From assembly GCF_030687295.1 (NCBI RefSeq), contig NZ_CP117425.1, positions 1,616,001 to 1,680,000 on the forward strand: DNA of 64,000 nt, in the 5' to 3' direction. The notes beneath the pieces were generated by a model that saw only the letters and a program-made list of their open reading frames with translations, had not been told where the DNA came from and did not search any database. Shown here one piece after another: positions 1-9,718 of this stretch. The position numbers were made by a program, and so were the translations under genes. This stretch comes from Pseudomonas beijingensis (GTDB taxonomy: Bacteria; Pseudomonadota; Gammaproteobacteria; Pseudomonadales; Pseudomonadaceae). Positions within the stretch are counted from its first letter, which is position 1, and the number at the start of each line of letters is the position of its first letter.

Positions 1-473
1 GGACGGATGCCGGCGTGTTCGGCCGCCACCAGGTAGCGGTCGATCAGGTTGGCGTGGGGCTCGGGCAATGGCGCGAACACGATGACGATCATGTCGACGT
101 TGGCGGCCACGGGCTTGAGCTGGCCCCGGCTGTCCGGACGGCAAAGCTCGGTGTGGCGCGGCAACTGCGCGACGATCACGCCGATGCCCTGGTTGCCAGC
201 ACGCCAGACCACCTGGTCGCCCGTCACCAGCGCCGGCAGGTTGGCGCGCAAGTGGCAGCGGAACACCTGGCCGGCCAGTTCGCCTTCCCGGGCCTCGACC
301 TCGACCTGCACACCGAAGTGGGCGATCACCAGTCCGGTCTGTTCAGGGCCCAGGTCGCCGCCCTCCAGGGCTTCGACAGCACTGGATTCGCGTTTGGCGG
401 CGCGGGCGGCGCGCTCGCCCTGGATCTTTTCGATGCGCCAGTTCTGACGACGATTGAGTTGGCGTTTGGCCAT
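1..473 (-). CDS. rsgA: RsgA ribosome biogenesis GTPase (partial, 5' end only)
   Basis: RsgA (YjeQ) is a circularly permuted GTPase that acts late in 30S subunit assembly. Only the first 157 codons or so are present and the gene runs off the left edge, so the G motifs and the C-terminal zinc site cannot be checked. The protein starts [17 protein letters not shown]. It continues with the basic N-terminal tail and the OB-fold (about residues 40-110), then reaches the permuted G-domain entry around [15 protein letters not shown]. The ATG at 471-473 is the first in frame. It is divergent from orn, as in other pseudomonads. Confidence 0.93.
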   Translation of the reverse strand, partial: MAKRQLNRRQNWRIEKIQGERAARAAKRESSAVEALEGGDLGPEQTGLVIAHFGVQVEVEAREGELAGQVFRCHLRANLPALVTGDQVVWRAGNQGIGVIVAQLPRHTELCRPDSRGQLKPVAANVDMIVIVFAPLPEPHANLIDRYLVAAEHAGIR

Positions 474-582
474 GGGTGTTCCGTATGAAGAAATGCAGCG
501 AATAGGGTAAAACGGCGGCGAGTTTAGCACGCCCAAGGGCCTGCCTAAGCTAAACTGCGTGGCTACGCCGAGGAGCTTCCCT

Positions 583-1125
583 ATGCAAAACCCGCAGAAC
601 CTGATCTGGATCGACCTGGAAATGACCGGTCTGAACCCAGACACCGACGTCATCATCGAAATGGCCACCATCGTCACCGACAGCGACCTCAATACCCTGG
701 CCGAAGGCCCGGTGATCGCGATTCATCACAGCGACGAGATCCTCGCCGGCATGGACGAGTGGAACACGCGCCAGCACGGCGGCTCGGGCCTGACCCAGCG
801 GGTGCGTGAGAGCAAGATCAGCATGGCCGAGGCCGAAGCCCAGACCCTCGCTTTCCTGGAACAGTGGGTGCCCAAGGGCAAGTCGCCGATCTGTGGCAAC
901 AGTATCTGCCAGGATCGGCGCTTCCTTTATACCCACATGAAATCCCTGGAAAGCTACTTCCACTACCGCAACCTGGACGTCTCCACCCTCAAGGAACTGG
1001 CCGCCCGTTGGGCGCCAGAAGTGCGCGACAGCTTCCAGAAGGGCAGCACCCACCTGGCCCTGGACGACATCCGCGAGTCCATTGCCGAGTTGCAGCACTA
1101 CCGTAAGCACTTCATCAAGTTCTGA
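583..1125 (+). CDS. orn: Oligoribonuclease
   Basis: Orn is a 3'-5' exoribonuclease of the DEDD family. It degrades 2-5 nt RNAs, and in pseudomonads also pGpG, the linear product of c-di-GMP breakdown; it acts in the cytoplasm. The protein has 180 residues, the usual length. Exo I is visible at the N-terminus ([10 protein letters not shown], with D and E). The C-terminal motif [11 protein letters not shown] supplies a further acidic residue. An in-frame ATG at 559 would add eight residues, but the ATG at 583 is preceded by GAGGAG at a good distance and gives the family N-terminus [13 protein letters not shown]. Divergent from rsgA. Confidence 0.97.
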   Translation: MQNPQNLIWIDLEMTGLNPDTDVIIEMATIVTDSDLNTLAEGPVIAIHHSDEILAGMDEWNTRQHGGSGLTQRVRESKISMAEAEAQTLAFLEQWVPKGKSPICGNSICQDRRFLYTHMKSLESYFHYRNLDVSTLKELAARWAPEVRDSFQKGSTHLALDDIRESIAELQHYRKHFIKF

Positions 1126-1159
1126 TTCCAGCGCACGGCGTTCTTGTAGCTTGTGGTTT

Positions 1160-1246
1160 TGTGGGAGCAAAGCTTGCTCGCGAAACAGGCGACTCGGTTT
1201 CTGAATGACCGCACCGCCATCATCGCGGGCAAGCCTTGCTCCCACA
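1160..1246. repeat. REPIN (pair of inverted REP sequences)
   Basis: Two copies of a REP element of the GTGGGAGC...GCTTGCTCGCG type face each other around about 40 bp, in the orn to TRIC-gene gap. REP pairs of this kind are common intergenic elements in fluorescent pseudomonads and are moved by REP-associated tyrosine transposases, none of which lie in this window. This copy is slightly diverged (AAGCTTGCTCGCG / CGCGGGCAAGCC). Confidence 0.85.
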
Positions 1247-1349
1247 AACCTTCTCGCCACAGGTTCTGTGTCGGGCAGGGCGGAGCTGCCCTCTTTTGGT
1301 GCCTGCCCAAACTGGCTAGACTGCGCGCCTTCCCGTATGGACCGCCATC

Positions 1350-1961
1350 ATGTTGCTGATGCTTTATCTGATCGCCATCACCGCCGAAGCCATGACCGGC
1401 GCCTTGTCTGCCGGGCGGCGGGGCATGGACTGGTTCGGCGTGGTGCTGATCGCCTGTGTCACGGCATTGGGTGGCGGCTCGGTGCGCGACGTGCTGCTCG
1501 GTCATTACCCGCTCACTTGGGTCAAGCATCCGGAATACCTGGTACTGACCACCGCGGCGGCGATGCTGACGGTGTTCCTGGCGCGCTGGATGCGTCATTT
1601 GCGCTCGCTGTTCCTGGTGCTCGATGCCGTGGGCCTGGTGGCGTTCACCCTGATCGGCTGCATGACGGCCCTGGAAATGGGCCATGGCATGCTGGTGGCG
1701 TCGGTCAGTGGGGTGATCACCGGAGTATTTGGCGGCATCCTCCGGGACATCTTCTGCAACGATATTCCGTTGATCTTCCGTCGCGAACTCTACGCCAGCG
1801 TCTCGTTTGCCGCGGCGTGGTGTTATCTGCTGTGTGTCTTCCTGCAACTGCCGAGCGAACAGGCGATCCTCATCACCTTGTTCGGCGGTTTCCTGCTGCG
1901 ACTCCTGGCGATCCGCTTTCACTGGGAAATGCCGAAGTTCGTCTACAACGACGAGGTCTGA
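1350..1961 (+). CDS. TRIC/YicG-family (UPF0126) membrane channel protein
   Basis: Integral membrane protein of 203 residues, predicted to have about seven transmembrane helices. It belongs to the bacterial trimeric intracellular cation (TRIC) channel family, formerly UPF0126/YicG. The family is built of two similar halves, each with a glycine-rich GGG/GG-x-RD motif. Both are visible here: GGGSVRDVLLG near residue 43 and GGILRDIFC near residue 128. The substrate is probably a monovalent cation by analogy; the sequence alone does not prove it. The 3' end overlaps the convergent queG stop by 19 bp. The start ATG (1350) follows an unremarkable leader with no strong Shine-Dalgarno. Confidence 0.88.
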   Translation: MLLMLYLIAITAEAMTGALSAGRRGMDWFGVVLIACVTALGGGSVRDVLLGHYPLTWVKHPEYLVLTTAAAMLTVFLARWMRHLRSLFLVLDAVGLVAFTLIGCMTALEMGHGMLVASVSGVITGVFGGILRDIFCNDIPLIFRRELYASVSFAAAWCYLLCVFLQLPSEQAILITLFGGFLLRLLAIRFHWEMPKFVYNDEV

Positions 1962-3022
1962 CGCTCGGCATGTTGGCGTAGCGCCCACGCCACGTGCTCG
2001 CGCACCAGTTCCGACGGATAGTCGCGCCGCGCCTCCAGGGCTTGCAGCACCGGAATCGTTGACGGCGCATTCCCCAGGCCCACCGCCAGATTGCGCAGCC
2101 AGCGCTCGTAACCGGCACGGCGCAGCGGTGAGCCTTCGGTACTGCTCAGGAACGTCGCCTCGTCCCACATGAACAGCTCGGCCAGCCCGGCATTGTCCAG
2201 GTTGTGCCGCGGCTTGAAGTCGCTTTCCCCGGACGGTCGGGCGAAGCGGTTCCACGGGCAGACGATCTGGCAATCGTCACAGCCGAACACCCGGTTGCCG
2301 ATCAGTGGCCGCAGCTCTTCAGGAATCGCGCTTTTCAGCTCGATGGTCAGGTAGGAAATGCAGCGACGAGCGTCGAGCACGTAGGGCCCGACGAAGGCAT
2401 TCGTCGGACAGATGTCCAGGCACGCGGTGCATTTTCCACAATGCTCGGTGCCGTGGGGCGGGTCGATGGGCAGCGGCAGGTCGACAAACAGCTCGCTCAG
2501 GAAGAAATAGCTGCCGGCCTTGCGGTTGAGTACCAGGGTGTTTTTACCGATCCAGCCCAGGCCGGCCTGTTCGGCGATGGCTTTTTCCAGCACTGGTGCG
2601 CTGTCGACGAAGGCGCGGTAGCCAAAGGGGCCGATGGCCGCCTGAATTTTTTCTGCCAGTTGCTGCACGCGTTTACGGATCAATTTGTGGTAATCGCGGC
2701 CCAACGCATAACGTGAGACGTAGGCTTTTTCCGGTTGGCCGAGCAATTGCGCCATTTGCGTGTCGCCCGGCAGGTAGTCCATGCGCAGGGACACCACCCG
2801 CAGCGTGCCCGGCACCAGTTCCTCGGGGTGCGAGCGTTTGCTGCCGTGGGCGCCCATGTAGTCCATTTCGCCGTGGTAGCCGGCGTCGAGCCAGCGTTGC
2901 AGGTGTTGTTCATGCTCGGCCAGGTCCAGGCCGCTGATGCCGACCTGCTGGAAACCCAGCTCGCGGCCCCATTCCTTGATGGATTGGGCGAGGGCGGGGA
3001 GGTCTGTGGGAATGGCAGGCAT
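1943..3022 (-). CDS. queG: Epoxyqueuosine reductase
   Basis: QueG carries out the last step of queuosine synthesis, reducing epoxyqueuosine to queuosine in tRNA, using cobalamin and two 4Fe-4S clusters. The protein has 359 residues from the start MPAIPTDLPALAQ. Both ferredoxin-type cluster motifs are clear: CGKCTACLDICPTNAF and, about 50 residues later, CDDCQIVCPWN. The catalytic-domain region (FVDSAPVLEKAIAEQAGLGW) is also intact. The frame is open further upstream to 3274, but that extension runs into nnr. The gene overlaps the convergent TRIC gene at its 3' end and is divergent from nnr. Confidence 0.96.
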   Translation of the reverse strand: MPAIPTDLPALAQSIKEWGRELGFQQVGISGLDLAEHEQHLQRWLDAGYHGEMDYMGAHGSKRSHPEELVPGTLRVVSLRMDYLPGDTQMAQLLGQPEKAYVSRYALGRDYHKLIRKRVQQLAEKIQAAIGPFGYRAFVDSAPVLEKAIAEQAGLGWIGKNTLVLNRKAGSYFFLSELFVDLPLPIDPPHGTEHCGKCTACLDICPTNAFVGPYVLDARRCISYLTIELKSAIPEELRPLIGNRVFGCDDCQIVCPWNRFARPSGESDFKPRHNLDNAGLAELFMWDEATFLSSTEGSPLRRAGYERWLRNLAVGLGNAPSTIPVLQALEARRDYPSELVREHVAWALRQHAERQTSSL

Positions 3023-3047
3023 GAGGCGAGAGAAACCAGAGCTGAGA

Positions 3048-3057
3048 TGCGTATAAT
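3048..3057 (+). promoter_or_regulatory. Probable -10 box of the nnr operon
   Basis: A perfect TATAAT (3052-3057) with TG just upstream lies in the queG/nnr divergent gap, 28 bp before the nnr ATG. No good -35 hexamer is seen, which fits an extended -10 type promoter. It also argues that nnr translation starts at 3086, because upstream in-frame ATGs lie before or on this box. Confidence 0.5.
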
Positions 3058-3085
3058 TCTGCCAGACATCGGAGCCCGAAGACGC

Positions 3086-4585
3086 ATGCCGCACACTAAA
3101 GATGATTTTCCCGACGCGCTGTACAGCACCGCGCAGGTCCGGGCCCTCGACGCGCAACTGATCGCGGCAGGCACCGCCGGTTTCGAATTGATGCAGCGCG
3201 CTGCCCGCGCCACCTGGCGAGCGATCGTTCGACGCTGGCCTGACGCCCGTGAGCTGACTGTGCTGGCCGGCCATGGCAATAATGCCGGTGATGGCTATCT
3301 GGTCGCGACCCTGGCCCGGCGCGCCGGTTGGCCGGTGCGGGTGCTAACGGTGGGCGAGCCTCGGCGATTGCAGGGCGACGCCGCCAATGCCCATGCCGAG
3401 GCCGTGGCGGTGGGCGTGCCGATGGAGCCGTGGTCGGATGAGGCCGAGTTGCGTGGCGTGCTGCTGGACGCGTTGCTTGGCACGGGCCTGAGTGGCGATG
3501 TGCGTGAGCCGTATGTGCAGGCCATCGATACGATCAACGTCAGCGGCCTGCCAGTCGCGGCGGTGGATATCCCCTCGGGGTTGTGCGCCGACACCGGGCG
3601 GGTGCTGGGTACAGCGGTGGCGGCCGACCTGACCGTGACCTTCATTGGCTTGAAACTGGGGCTGTTCACTGGCGAAGCGGCGGACCGGGTCGGTGAGCTG
3701 GTATTCAATGATCTGCACGCCGATCCGGATATTGTTGAAGCGGCACCGGTCAGTGCCCGGCTGCTCCTACCCAATAATCTGCCACGTCTGACGCCTCGCG
3801 CTGCCACTTCCCACAAAGGCAAGTTCGGTCATGTGCTGCTGATCGGTGGCGACCGGGGCTTCGGCGGCGCCATCCAGATGAGCGCCGAAAGCGCTCTGCG
3901 CTGCGGCGCGGGCATGATTTCGATGGCGACCCGCAGCGAGCATGTGTCCGCCGCACTGACGCGTTTGCCGGAAGTGATGGTGCAGGGCACCCATTCGGCG
4001 AACCAATTGATGGGCTTGCTCCAACAGGCCAGCGTGCTGGTGGTCGGGCCGGGCCTGGGCCAGGCCGCTTGGGGGCGTAGCCTGTTGTCGGCGGCGTCCA
4101 ACGCGTCGCTGCCACAAGTGTGGGACGCCGATGCGCTGAACCTGCTGAGCAGCGGCGATGTCCGTTTGCCTGAGCAGTGTGTCATCACCCCGCACCCGGG
4201 CGAGGCGGCGCGCCTGTTGGAGATGTCCACCGCCCAGGTGCAAGGCGATCGCCCGGCCGCGGCCCATGCCTTGAGCCAGAAATACACCGCCACGGTGATC
4301 CTCAAGGGTGCCGGCAGCCTGATTGCCAGCCCGGACGGGCGCCTGGCGGTTTGCAGCCAGGGCCATCCAGCCATGGCCACGGCGGGCCTGGGGGATGTAC
4401 TGGCCGGCGTGGTCGGGGCCTTGCTGGCCCAGGGCATGGAAGGCTTCGAGGCCGCGTGCCTGGCGGTTTGGCTGCATGCCAATGCCGGTGCCCAGGCTGG
4501 TCGCTCGGGCCGGGGATTGGCGGCGACCGATCTGATCCCGGCCATTCGTCAGTTGTTGGAGGAGCATTCACCGTGTCTGAAGTAA
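3086..4585 (+). CDS. nnr: Bifunctional NAD(P)H-hydrate epimerase / ADP-dependent dehydratase
   Basis: This enzyme repairs NADHX and NADPHX, the hydrated damage products of NAD(P)H. The N-terminal YjeF_N domain (about residues 10-215) epimerises the hydrate (motif GHGNNAGDGYLVA). The C-terminal YjeF_C/carbohydrate-kinase-like domain (about 225-490) dehydrates the S form with ADP (PHPGEAARLL; GLGDVLAGVVGALL near residue 435). Length is 499 residues, as expected for the fused form. The chosen ATG at 3086 lies just after the TATAAT box; the longer frame from 2735 overlaps queG and is rejected. It overlaps tsaE by 13 bp, so the two are translated together. Confidence 0.95.
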   Translation: MPHTKDDFPDALYSTAQVRALDAQLIAAGTAGFELMQRAARATWRAIVRRWPDARELTVLAGHGNNAGDGYLVATLARRAGWPVRVLTVGEPRRLQGDAANAHAEAVAVGVPMEPWSDEAELRGVLLDALLGTGLSGDVREPYVQAIDTINVSGLPVAAVDIPSGLCADTGRVLGTAVAADLTVTFIGLKLGLFTGEAADRVGELVFNDLHADPDIVEAAPVSARLLLPNNLPRLTPRAATSHKGKFGHVLLIGGDRGFGGAIQMSAESALRCGAGMISMATRSEHVSAALTRLPEVMVQGTHSANQLMGLLQQASVLVVGPGLGQAAWGRSLLSAASNASLPQVWDADALNLLSSGDVRLPEQCVITPHPGEAARLLEMSTAQVQGDRPAAAHALSQKYTATVILKGAGSLIASPDGRLAVCSQGHPAMATAGLGDVLAGVVGALLAQGMEGFEAACLAVWLHANAGAQAGRSGRGLAATDLIPAIRQLLEEHSPCLK

Positions 4586-5043
4586 CCCTGTACGTGGCGG
4601 ACGAACAAGCCATGACACAATTTGGCGCCCGCATCGCGCAGATCACCGCCGGCCACGGCCTGATTTTTCTCGAAGGCGACCTCGGCGCGGGGAAAACCAC
4701 CTTGTCCCGTGGCATCATTCGCGGCCTCGGGCACGTCGGTTCAGTCAAGAGCCCGACGTTCACCCTGGTCGAGCCCTATGAGATCGGCGACATTCGCGCC
4801 TTCCATTTCGACCTGTATCGACTGGTGGATCCTGAGGAGCTGGAATTCCTCGGCATCCGCGATTATTTCGAAGATGACGCCTTGTGCCTGATCGAATGGC
4901 CCCAGAAGGGTGCAGGCTTTTTGCCAAAGCCCGACCTGACCATTACCATTGGCGCGCAGAACGGCGGGCGTTCGCTGAAACTGACGCCGCAAGGCTCCCG
5001 TGGTGAGTCGTGGTGTGCCGCTTTGGCATTGGAAACTAATTGA
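4573..5043 (+). CDS. tsaE: tRNA threonylcarbamoyladenosine biosynthesis ATPase TsaE
   Basis: TsaE is the ATPase that drives the TsaB-TsaD complex making t6A37 in tRNAs that read ANN codons. The protein has 156 residues, with Walker A GDLGAGKTT near residues 36-44 and the family motif FHFDLYRL. It starts at GTG 4573 (VSEVTLYVADEQ) inside the nnr 3' end, 9 nt after GGAG at 4561. Its stop overlaps the start region of amiB. The nnr-tsaE-amiB-mutL-miaA-hfq order is conserved across gamma-proteobacteria. Confidence 0.95.
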   Translation: MSEVTLYVADEQAMTQFGARIAQITAGHGLIFLEGDLGAGKTTLSRGIIRGLGHVGSVKSPTFTLVEPYEIGDIRAFHFDLYRLVDPEELEFLGIRDYFEDDALCLIEWPQKGAGFLPKPDLTITIGAQNGGRSLKLTPQGSRGESWCAALALETN

Positions 5044-6473
5044 TGATGGGGTTTGGTATGCGCTTTCGCGCGGTGGTTGCTGTCGTAGGACTGTTGCTTA
5101 CGGCACTGGCCGTCGATGCTGTGGCCGAGACAAAGGTCAACAGCGTTCGTCTCTGGCGGGCGCCGGACAACACACGGCTGGTGTTCGACCTGACGGGGCC
5201 GGTGCAGCACAGCGTATTCACCCTGACCGCCCCGGATCGCCTGGTGATCGACATCAACGGTGCCTCCTTGGGCGCGCCGCTGAACGTCGCCACCGCCAAC
5301 ACGCCGATTACCGCGATGCGCTCGGCCCAGCGTACGCCGACCGACCTGCGGGTGGTCATTGACCTGAAAAAAGCCGTGACCCCGAAAAGCTTCACTCTGG
5401 CCCCCAACGCCCAGTACGGCAACCGGCTGGTGGTGGACCTGTTCGACAACCCGGCCGATGCCGACCCACCGCCACCGCCGCCGACCAAGGTTGCCACGGT
5501 GCCCGCGGTGCCGGTGACCCCGACCGAACCTGCGCTCAAGCTGCCACCGGCCCCGGCCGGCAAGCGCGACATCATCGTGGTGATCGACGCCGGTCACGGT
5601 GGCGAAGACCCCGGGGCCTCGGGCTCGCGTGGGCAACGTGAAAAAGACGTGGTGCTGTCCATCGCCCGTGAACTGCAGCGCCAGGTCAACGGCATGAAAG
5701 GCTTCCGCGCCGAACTGACCCGCACCGGCGACTACTTCATTCCCCTGCGTGGGCGTACCGAAATCGCCCGCAAGAAAGGTGCTGACCTGTTCGTCTCCAT
5801 CCACGCCGACGCCGCGCCTTCGAAGGCGGCGTTCGGGGCCTCGGTGTTTGCCCTGTCCGATCGCGGCGCCACGTCTGAAACCGCCCGTTGGTTGGCTGAC
5901 AGCGAAAACCGTTCCGACCTGATCGGCGGTGCCGGCAACGTCAGCCTCGACGACAAGGACCGGATGCTCGCCGGTGTCTTGCTCGATTTGTCGATGACTG
6001 CCTCGTTGACCTCCAGCCTGAACGTCGGCCAGAAAGTCCTGAGCAACATCGGTCGGGTCACGCCGCTGCACAAGCAACGCGTCGAGCAGGCCGGGTTCAT
6101 GGTGCTCAAGTCGCCGGACATCCCGTCGATCCTGGTGGAGACCGGCTTTATCTCCAACTCCAACGAGGCGTCCAAACTGTCGTCCTCCAGCCATCAGCAG
6201 GCCCTGGCCCGATCCATCAGCAGCGGTGTGCGCCAGTTCTTCCAGCAGAACCCACCGCCAGGCACCTACATCGCCTGGCTGCGCGACTCCGGCAAGATCG
6301 CCCAGGGACCACGGGATCACCGGGTCAACCCTGGCGAAACCCTGGCGATGATTGCCGTGCGCTACCAGGTGTCGCCCGCCACCTTGCGCAGTGCCAACAA
6401 TCTCAAGAGCGATGAGCTCAAGATTGGCCAGACCTTGACCATTCCGGGCAATGAAGTGGCGGCCAAGCAATGA
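5043..6473 (+). CDS. amiB: N-acetylmuramoyl-L-alanine amidase AmiB/AmiC type
   Basis: Periplasmic zinc amidase that cuts the amide between MurNAc and the stem peptide to split daughter cells. Order of parts: signal peptide (hydrophobic [19 protein letters not shown], cleavage near residue 28), AMIN domain for septal targeting (about 30-130), a proline-rich linker (PPPPPPTKV), an Amidase_3 catalytic domain (about 180-405; zinc motifs [12 protein letters not shown] and SIHADAAP, late [10 protein letters not shown] with the Glu), and one LysM peptidoglycan-binding repeat at the C-terminus (about 425-470). The start is uncertain: TTG 5040, ATG 5043, ATG 5046 and ATG 5058 are all in frame. I chose 5043 because it overlaps the tsaE stop. 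ATGA overlap with mutL. Confidence 0.94.
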   Translation: MMGFGMRFRAVVAVVGLLLTALAVDAVAETKVNSVRLWRAPDNTRLVFDLTGPVQHSVFTLTAPDRLVIDINGASLGAPLNVATANTPITAMRSAQRTPTDLRVVIDLKKAVTPKSFTLAPNAQYGNRLVVDLFDNPADADPPPPPPTKVATVPAVPVTPTEPALKLPPAPAGKRDIIVVIDAGHGGEDPGASGSRGQREKDVVLSIARELQRQVNGMKGFRAELTRTGDYFIPLRGRTEIARKKGADLFVSIHADAAPSKAAFGASVFALSDRGATSETARWLADSENRSDLIGGAGNVSLDDKDRMLAGVLLDLSMTASLTSSLNVGQKVLSNIGRVTPLHKQRVEQAGFMVLKSPDIPSILVETGFISNSNEASKLSSSSHQQALARSISSGVRQFFQQNPPPGTYIAWLRDSGKIAQGPRDHRVNPGETLAMIAVRYQVSPATLRSANNLKSDELKIGQTLTIPGNEVAAKQ

Positions 6474-8383
6474 GTGACGAAGTGATCGGCAGCACCGCCC
6501 GCATCGAACTGCTCAGCCCTCGGCTGGCGAACCAGATCGCCGCCGGTGAAGTGGTCGAGCGTCCGGCGTCGGTCATCAAGGAACTGTTGGAAAACAGCCT
6601 CGATTCCGGGGCCCGGCGCATCGATGTGGATGTCGAGCAGGGCGGCGTCAAGCTGCTTCGGGTACGCGATGACGGTGGCGGTATTTCCTCCGACGACCTG
6701 CCGCTGGCCCTGGCGCGCCACGCCACCAGCAAGATCCGCGACCTGGAAGACCTCGAGCGGGTCATGAGCCTGGGGTTTCGGGGTGAGGCACTGGCGTCCA
6801 TCAGTTCGGTGTCGCGCCTGACCCTCACTTCCCGCACCCGCGATGCCGAGCAGGCCTGGCAGGTCGAGACCGAAGGTCGCGACATGGCCTCTCGCGTCCA
6901 GCCTGCGGCCCATCCGGTGGGCACCTCGGTGGAAGTGCGCGACCTGTTCTTCAACACCCCGGCCCGGCGCAAGTTCCTCAAGGCCGAGAAGACTGAATTC
7001 GATCATCTGCAAGAAGTCATCAAGCGCCTGGCCCTGGCACGTTTTGACGTGGCGTTCCATTTGCGCCACAACGGCAAGACCATCCTCAGCCTGCACGAGG
7101 CCCACGATGATGCGGCCCGCGCCCGTCGTGTCGGTGCGGTGTGCGGCGCAGGCTTCCTGGAACAGGCCTTGCCCATCGAGGTGGAGCGCAATGGCCTGCA
7201 CCTGTGGGGTTGGGTCGGGTTGCCGACTTTTTCCCGCAGCCAGGCGGACTTGCAGTATTTCTACGTGAACGGTCGGGCGGTGCGCGACAAACTGGTGGCC
7301 CACGCGGTGCGCCAGGCGTATCGCGATGTGCTGTTCAATGGTCGGCATCCGACCTTCGTGCTGTTTTTCGAAGTCGATCCGGCGGTGGTGGACGTCAACG
7401 TGCACCCGACCAAGCACGAGGTGCGTTTCCGTGACGGGCGCATGGTCCACGATTTCCTCTACGGCACCTTGCACCGCGCCTTGGGCGATGTGCGTCCGGA
7501 AGATCAGCTGGCGGCTCCGGCGGCAGTGGCCGGCATGGTCCGGCCAACGGGGTTGGACGCGGGCGAGTTCGGGCCCCAGGGCGAAATGCGCCTGGCGGCC
7601 AATGCCCTGCTGGAGCAACCCCAGCCTCAGCCGAGCTACAACACCGCCGGCAGCGGTGCTGGCAGTGGCTATCAGTATCAATACACCCCGCGCCCACAAT
7701 CCAACGTGCCGGCAGCCGAGGCTCAGGCGGCCTATCGCGAGTTCTTCAAACCCTTGCCGGAAGCCGGCGCGGCGGCGATGCCCGACGGCCAGGGCGATAT
7801 CCCGCCACTGGGCTATGCCCTGGCGCAACTCAAAGGCATCTATATCCTCTCGGAAAATGCCCAGGGCCTGGTCCTGGTGGACATGCACGCAGCCCATGAG
7901 CGGATCATGTACGAGCGCCTGAAAATCGCCATGGCCAGCGAAGGCCTGAGCGGCCAGCCGCTGTTGGTGCCCGAATCCCTGGCCGTCAGCCAGCGCGAAG
8001 CCGATTGCGCCGAAGAACATGTGGCCTGGTTCCAGCGCCTTGGCTTTGAGTTGCAGCGCCTGGGCCCGGAAACCCTGGCGATCCGCCAGATCCCGGCCTT
8101 GTTGAAGCAGGCCGAGGCCAATCGCCTGGTCAGCGACGTGCTGGCGGACTTGATGGAGTACGGCACCAGCGACCGGATCCAGGCGCACCTGAACGAATTG
8201 CTCGGCACCATGGCCTGCCACGGCGCGATCCGCGCCAACCGGCGCCTGGCCCTGCCGGAAATGAACGGTCTGCTGCGGGACATGGAAAACACCGAACGCA
8301 GCGGTCAATGCAACCATGGCCGGCCGACCTGGACCCAATTGGGCCTGGACGACCTGGACAAACTGTTCCTGCGCGGTCGTTGA
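6470..8383 (+). CDS. mutL: DNA mismatch repair protein MutL
   Basis: MutL links MutS mismatch recognition to strand removal. The protein has 637 residues. The GHL ATPase domain is at the N-terminus with motif I ([11 protein letters not shown]), motif II (DDGGGI) and motif III ([11 protein letters not shown]), then a variable linker (about 350-430), then the C-terminal dimerisation domain ([16 protein letters not shown]). All key ATPase residues look intact, so MutL itself gives no reason to suspect a mutator strain. Overlaps amiB upstream (ATGA) and miaA downstream (TGATG), consistent with one transcript. Confidence 0.97.
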   Translation: MSDEVIGSTARIELLSPRLANQIAAGEVVERPASVIKELLENSLDSGARRIDVDVEQGGVKLLRVRDDGGGISSDDLPLALARHATSKIRDLEDLERVMSLGFRGEALASISSVSRLTLTSRTRDAEQAWQVETEGRDMASRVQPAAHPVGTSVEVRDLFFNTPARRKFLKAEKTEFDHLQEVIKRLALARFDVAFHLRHNGKTILSLHEAHDDAARARRVGAVCGAGFLEQALPIEVERNGLHLWGWVGLPTFSRSQADLQYFYVNGRAVRDKLVAHAVRQAYRDVLFNGRHPTFVLFFEVDPAVVDVNVHPTKHEVRFRDGRMVHDFLYGTLHRALGDVRPEDQLAAPAAVAGMVRPTGLDAGEFGPQGEMRLAANALLEQPQPQPSYNTAGSGAGSGYQYQYTPRPQSNVPAAEAQAAYREFFKPLPEAGAAAMPDGQGDIPPLGYALAQLKGIYILSENAQGLVLVDMHAAHERIMYERLKIAMASEGLSGQPLLVPESLAVSQREADCAEEHVAWFQRLGFELQRLGPETLAIRQIPALLKQAEANRLVSDVLADLMEYGTSDRIQAHLNELLGTMACHGAIRANRRLALPEMNGLLRDMENTERSGQCNHGRPTWTQLGLDDLDKLFLRGR

Positions 8384-9354
8384 TGAGCCCGTTGCCACCC
8401 GCGATTTTCCTGATGGGGCCGACCGCCGCCGGCAAGACCGACCTGGCCATCGAATTGACCAAGGTCCTGCCCTGCGAGTTGATCAGCGTCGATTCGGCCC
8501 TGGTCTACCGGGGCATGGACATCGGCACTGCCAAGCCGTCGAAAGAACTGCTGGCCGAATATCCGCACCGGCTGATCGATATCCTCGACCCGGCCGAAGC
8601 CTACTCGGCAGCCGATTTCCGCCGTGACGCGCTCCAGGCCATGGCCGAGATCACCGCGCGGGGCAAGATTCCGCTGCTGGTGGGCGGCACGATGCTGTAC
8701 TACAAGGCCTTGGTCGATGGGCTGGCGGACATGCCGGCGGCCGATCCCGAGGTGCGCGCGCAGATAGAAGAAGAGGCCGCGCGCCTGGGCTGGCAAGCCT
8801 TGCACGAGCAACTGGCGGTCATCGACCCGGAATCGGCGGCGCGTATTCACCCCAATGACCCGCAGCGGCTCAGTCGGGCCCTGGAGGTTTATCGGGTCAG
8901 CGGCCAGAGCATGACCGCCCTGCGCCAGCGACAATCTGCGCAAAGTACTGAAGCAGCCGCTTCGGGACTGCAACAATTGCCCTATACTGTCGCGAATCTG
9001 GCCATCGCTCCGGCGAACCGGCAAGTGCTGCATCGGCGAATTGAACAAAGATTCACATTAATGTTGGAACAGGGGTTCATAGACGAGGTCGTAGCCCTGC
9101 GTGAGCGAAGTGACCTGCATGCCGGGTTGCCGTCTATACGTGCGGTAGGTTATCGACAAGTCTGGGATTACCTGGACGGCAAGCTGACGTCAGCCGAGAT
9201 GCAGGAGCGTGGGATTATAGCCACGCGCCAATTGGCGAAACGCCAGTTCACCTGGCTGCGCAGCTGGACTGACTTGCATTGGCTCGACAGTCTCGATTGC
9301 GACAATCTGCCACGCGCCTTGAAATACCTCAGGACCATCTCCATATTGAGCTGA
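8383..9354 (+). CDS. miaA: tRNA dimethylallyltransferase
   Basis: MiaA adds the dimethylallyl group to A37 of tRNAs reading UNN codons, the first step to ms2i6A. The protein has 323 residues with P-loop [11 protein letters not shown] near residues 12-22, the substrate loop [18 protein letters not shown], and the late motif [14 protein letters not shown]. It starts at ATG 8383, overlapping the mutL stop. An upstream frame starting at 8308 is discarded because it lies inside mutL. Followed by hfq, as in most gamma-proteobacteria. Confidence 0.97.
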   Translation: MSPLPPAIFLMGPTAAGKTDLAIELTKVLPCELISVDSALVYRGMDIGTAKPSKELLAEYPHRLIDILDPAEAYSAADFRRDALQAMAEITARGKIPLLVGGTMLYYKALVDGLADMPAADPEVRAQIEEEAARLGWQALHEQLAVIDPESAARIHPNDPQRLSRALEVYRVSGQSMTALRQRQSAQSTEAAASGLQQLPYTVANLAIAPANRQVLHRRIEQRFTLMLEQGFIDEVVALRERSDLHAGLPSIRAVGYRQVWDYLDGKLTSAEMQERGIIATRQLAKRQFTWLRSWTDLHWLDSLDCDNLPRALKYLRTISILS

Positions 9355-9445
9355 GTCCTTGCAATTGCCGTCTATCCTTGGGGGTGTGACGGCCCAAGCC
9401 ATCTGATTCCGATTTTTATTATTGATCCTTAAAGGAGTGCGGCAC

Positions 9446-9706
9446 ATGTCAAAAGGGCATTCGCTACAAGACCCTTACTTGAACACTTTACGTAAAGAGA
9501 AAGTTGGGGTGTCCATCTATCTGGTCAACGGGATCAAACTGCAAGGCACGATCGAGTCTTTCGACCAGTTCGTTATCCTTCTGAAAAACACCGTCAGCCA
9601 GATGGTCTATAAGCACGCGATCTCGACAGTGGTGCCCGTTCGCCCAATTCGTCTGCCTAGCGCAACCGAATCCGAAGGCGGTGACGCTGAACCGGGTAAC
9701 GCTTGA
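9446..9706 (+). CDS. hfq: RNA chaperone Hfq
   Basis: Hfq forms a hexameric ring that pairs small RNAs with mRNAs and, in Pseudomonas, represses targets with Crc. The protein has 86 residues. Sm1 is visible in the first half ([17 protein letters not shown], distal and proximal contacts) and the Sm2 motif [10 protein letters not shown] near residue 55-64. A short acidic tail follows. ATG 9446 is preceded by AAAGGAG at 9431-9437; the extra in-frame ATG at 9422 lies before this ribosome site and is not used. Confidence 0.98.
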   Translation: MSKGHSLQDPYLNTLRKEKVGVSIYLVNGIKLQGTIESFDQFVILLKNTVSQMVYKHAISTVVPVRPIRLPSATESEGGDAEPGNA

Positions 9707-9718
9707 TAGGAGCCTCCT

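Noticed and set aside
2735..3085. N-terminal extension of nnr
   Set aside because: It overlaps queG and lies upstream of the TATAAT box.
9422..9446. Upstream ATG for hfq
   Set aside because: It lies before the AAAGGAG site and adds residues not seen in the family.
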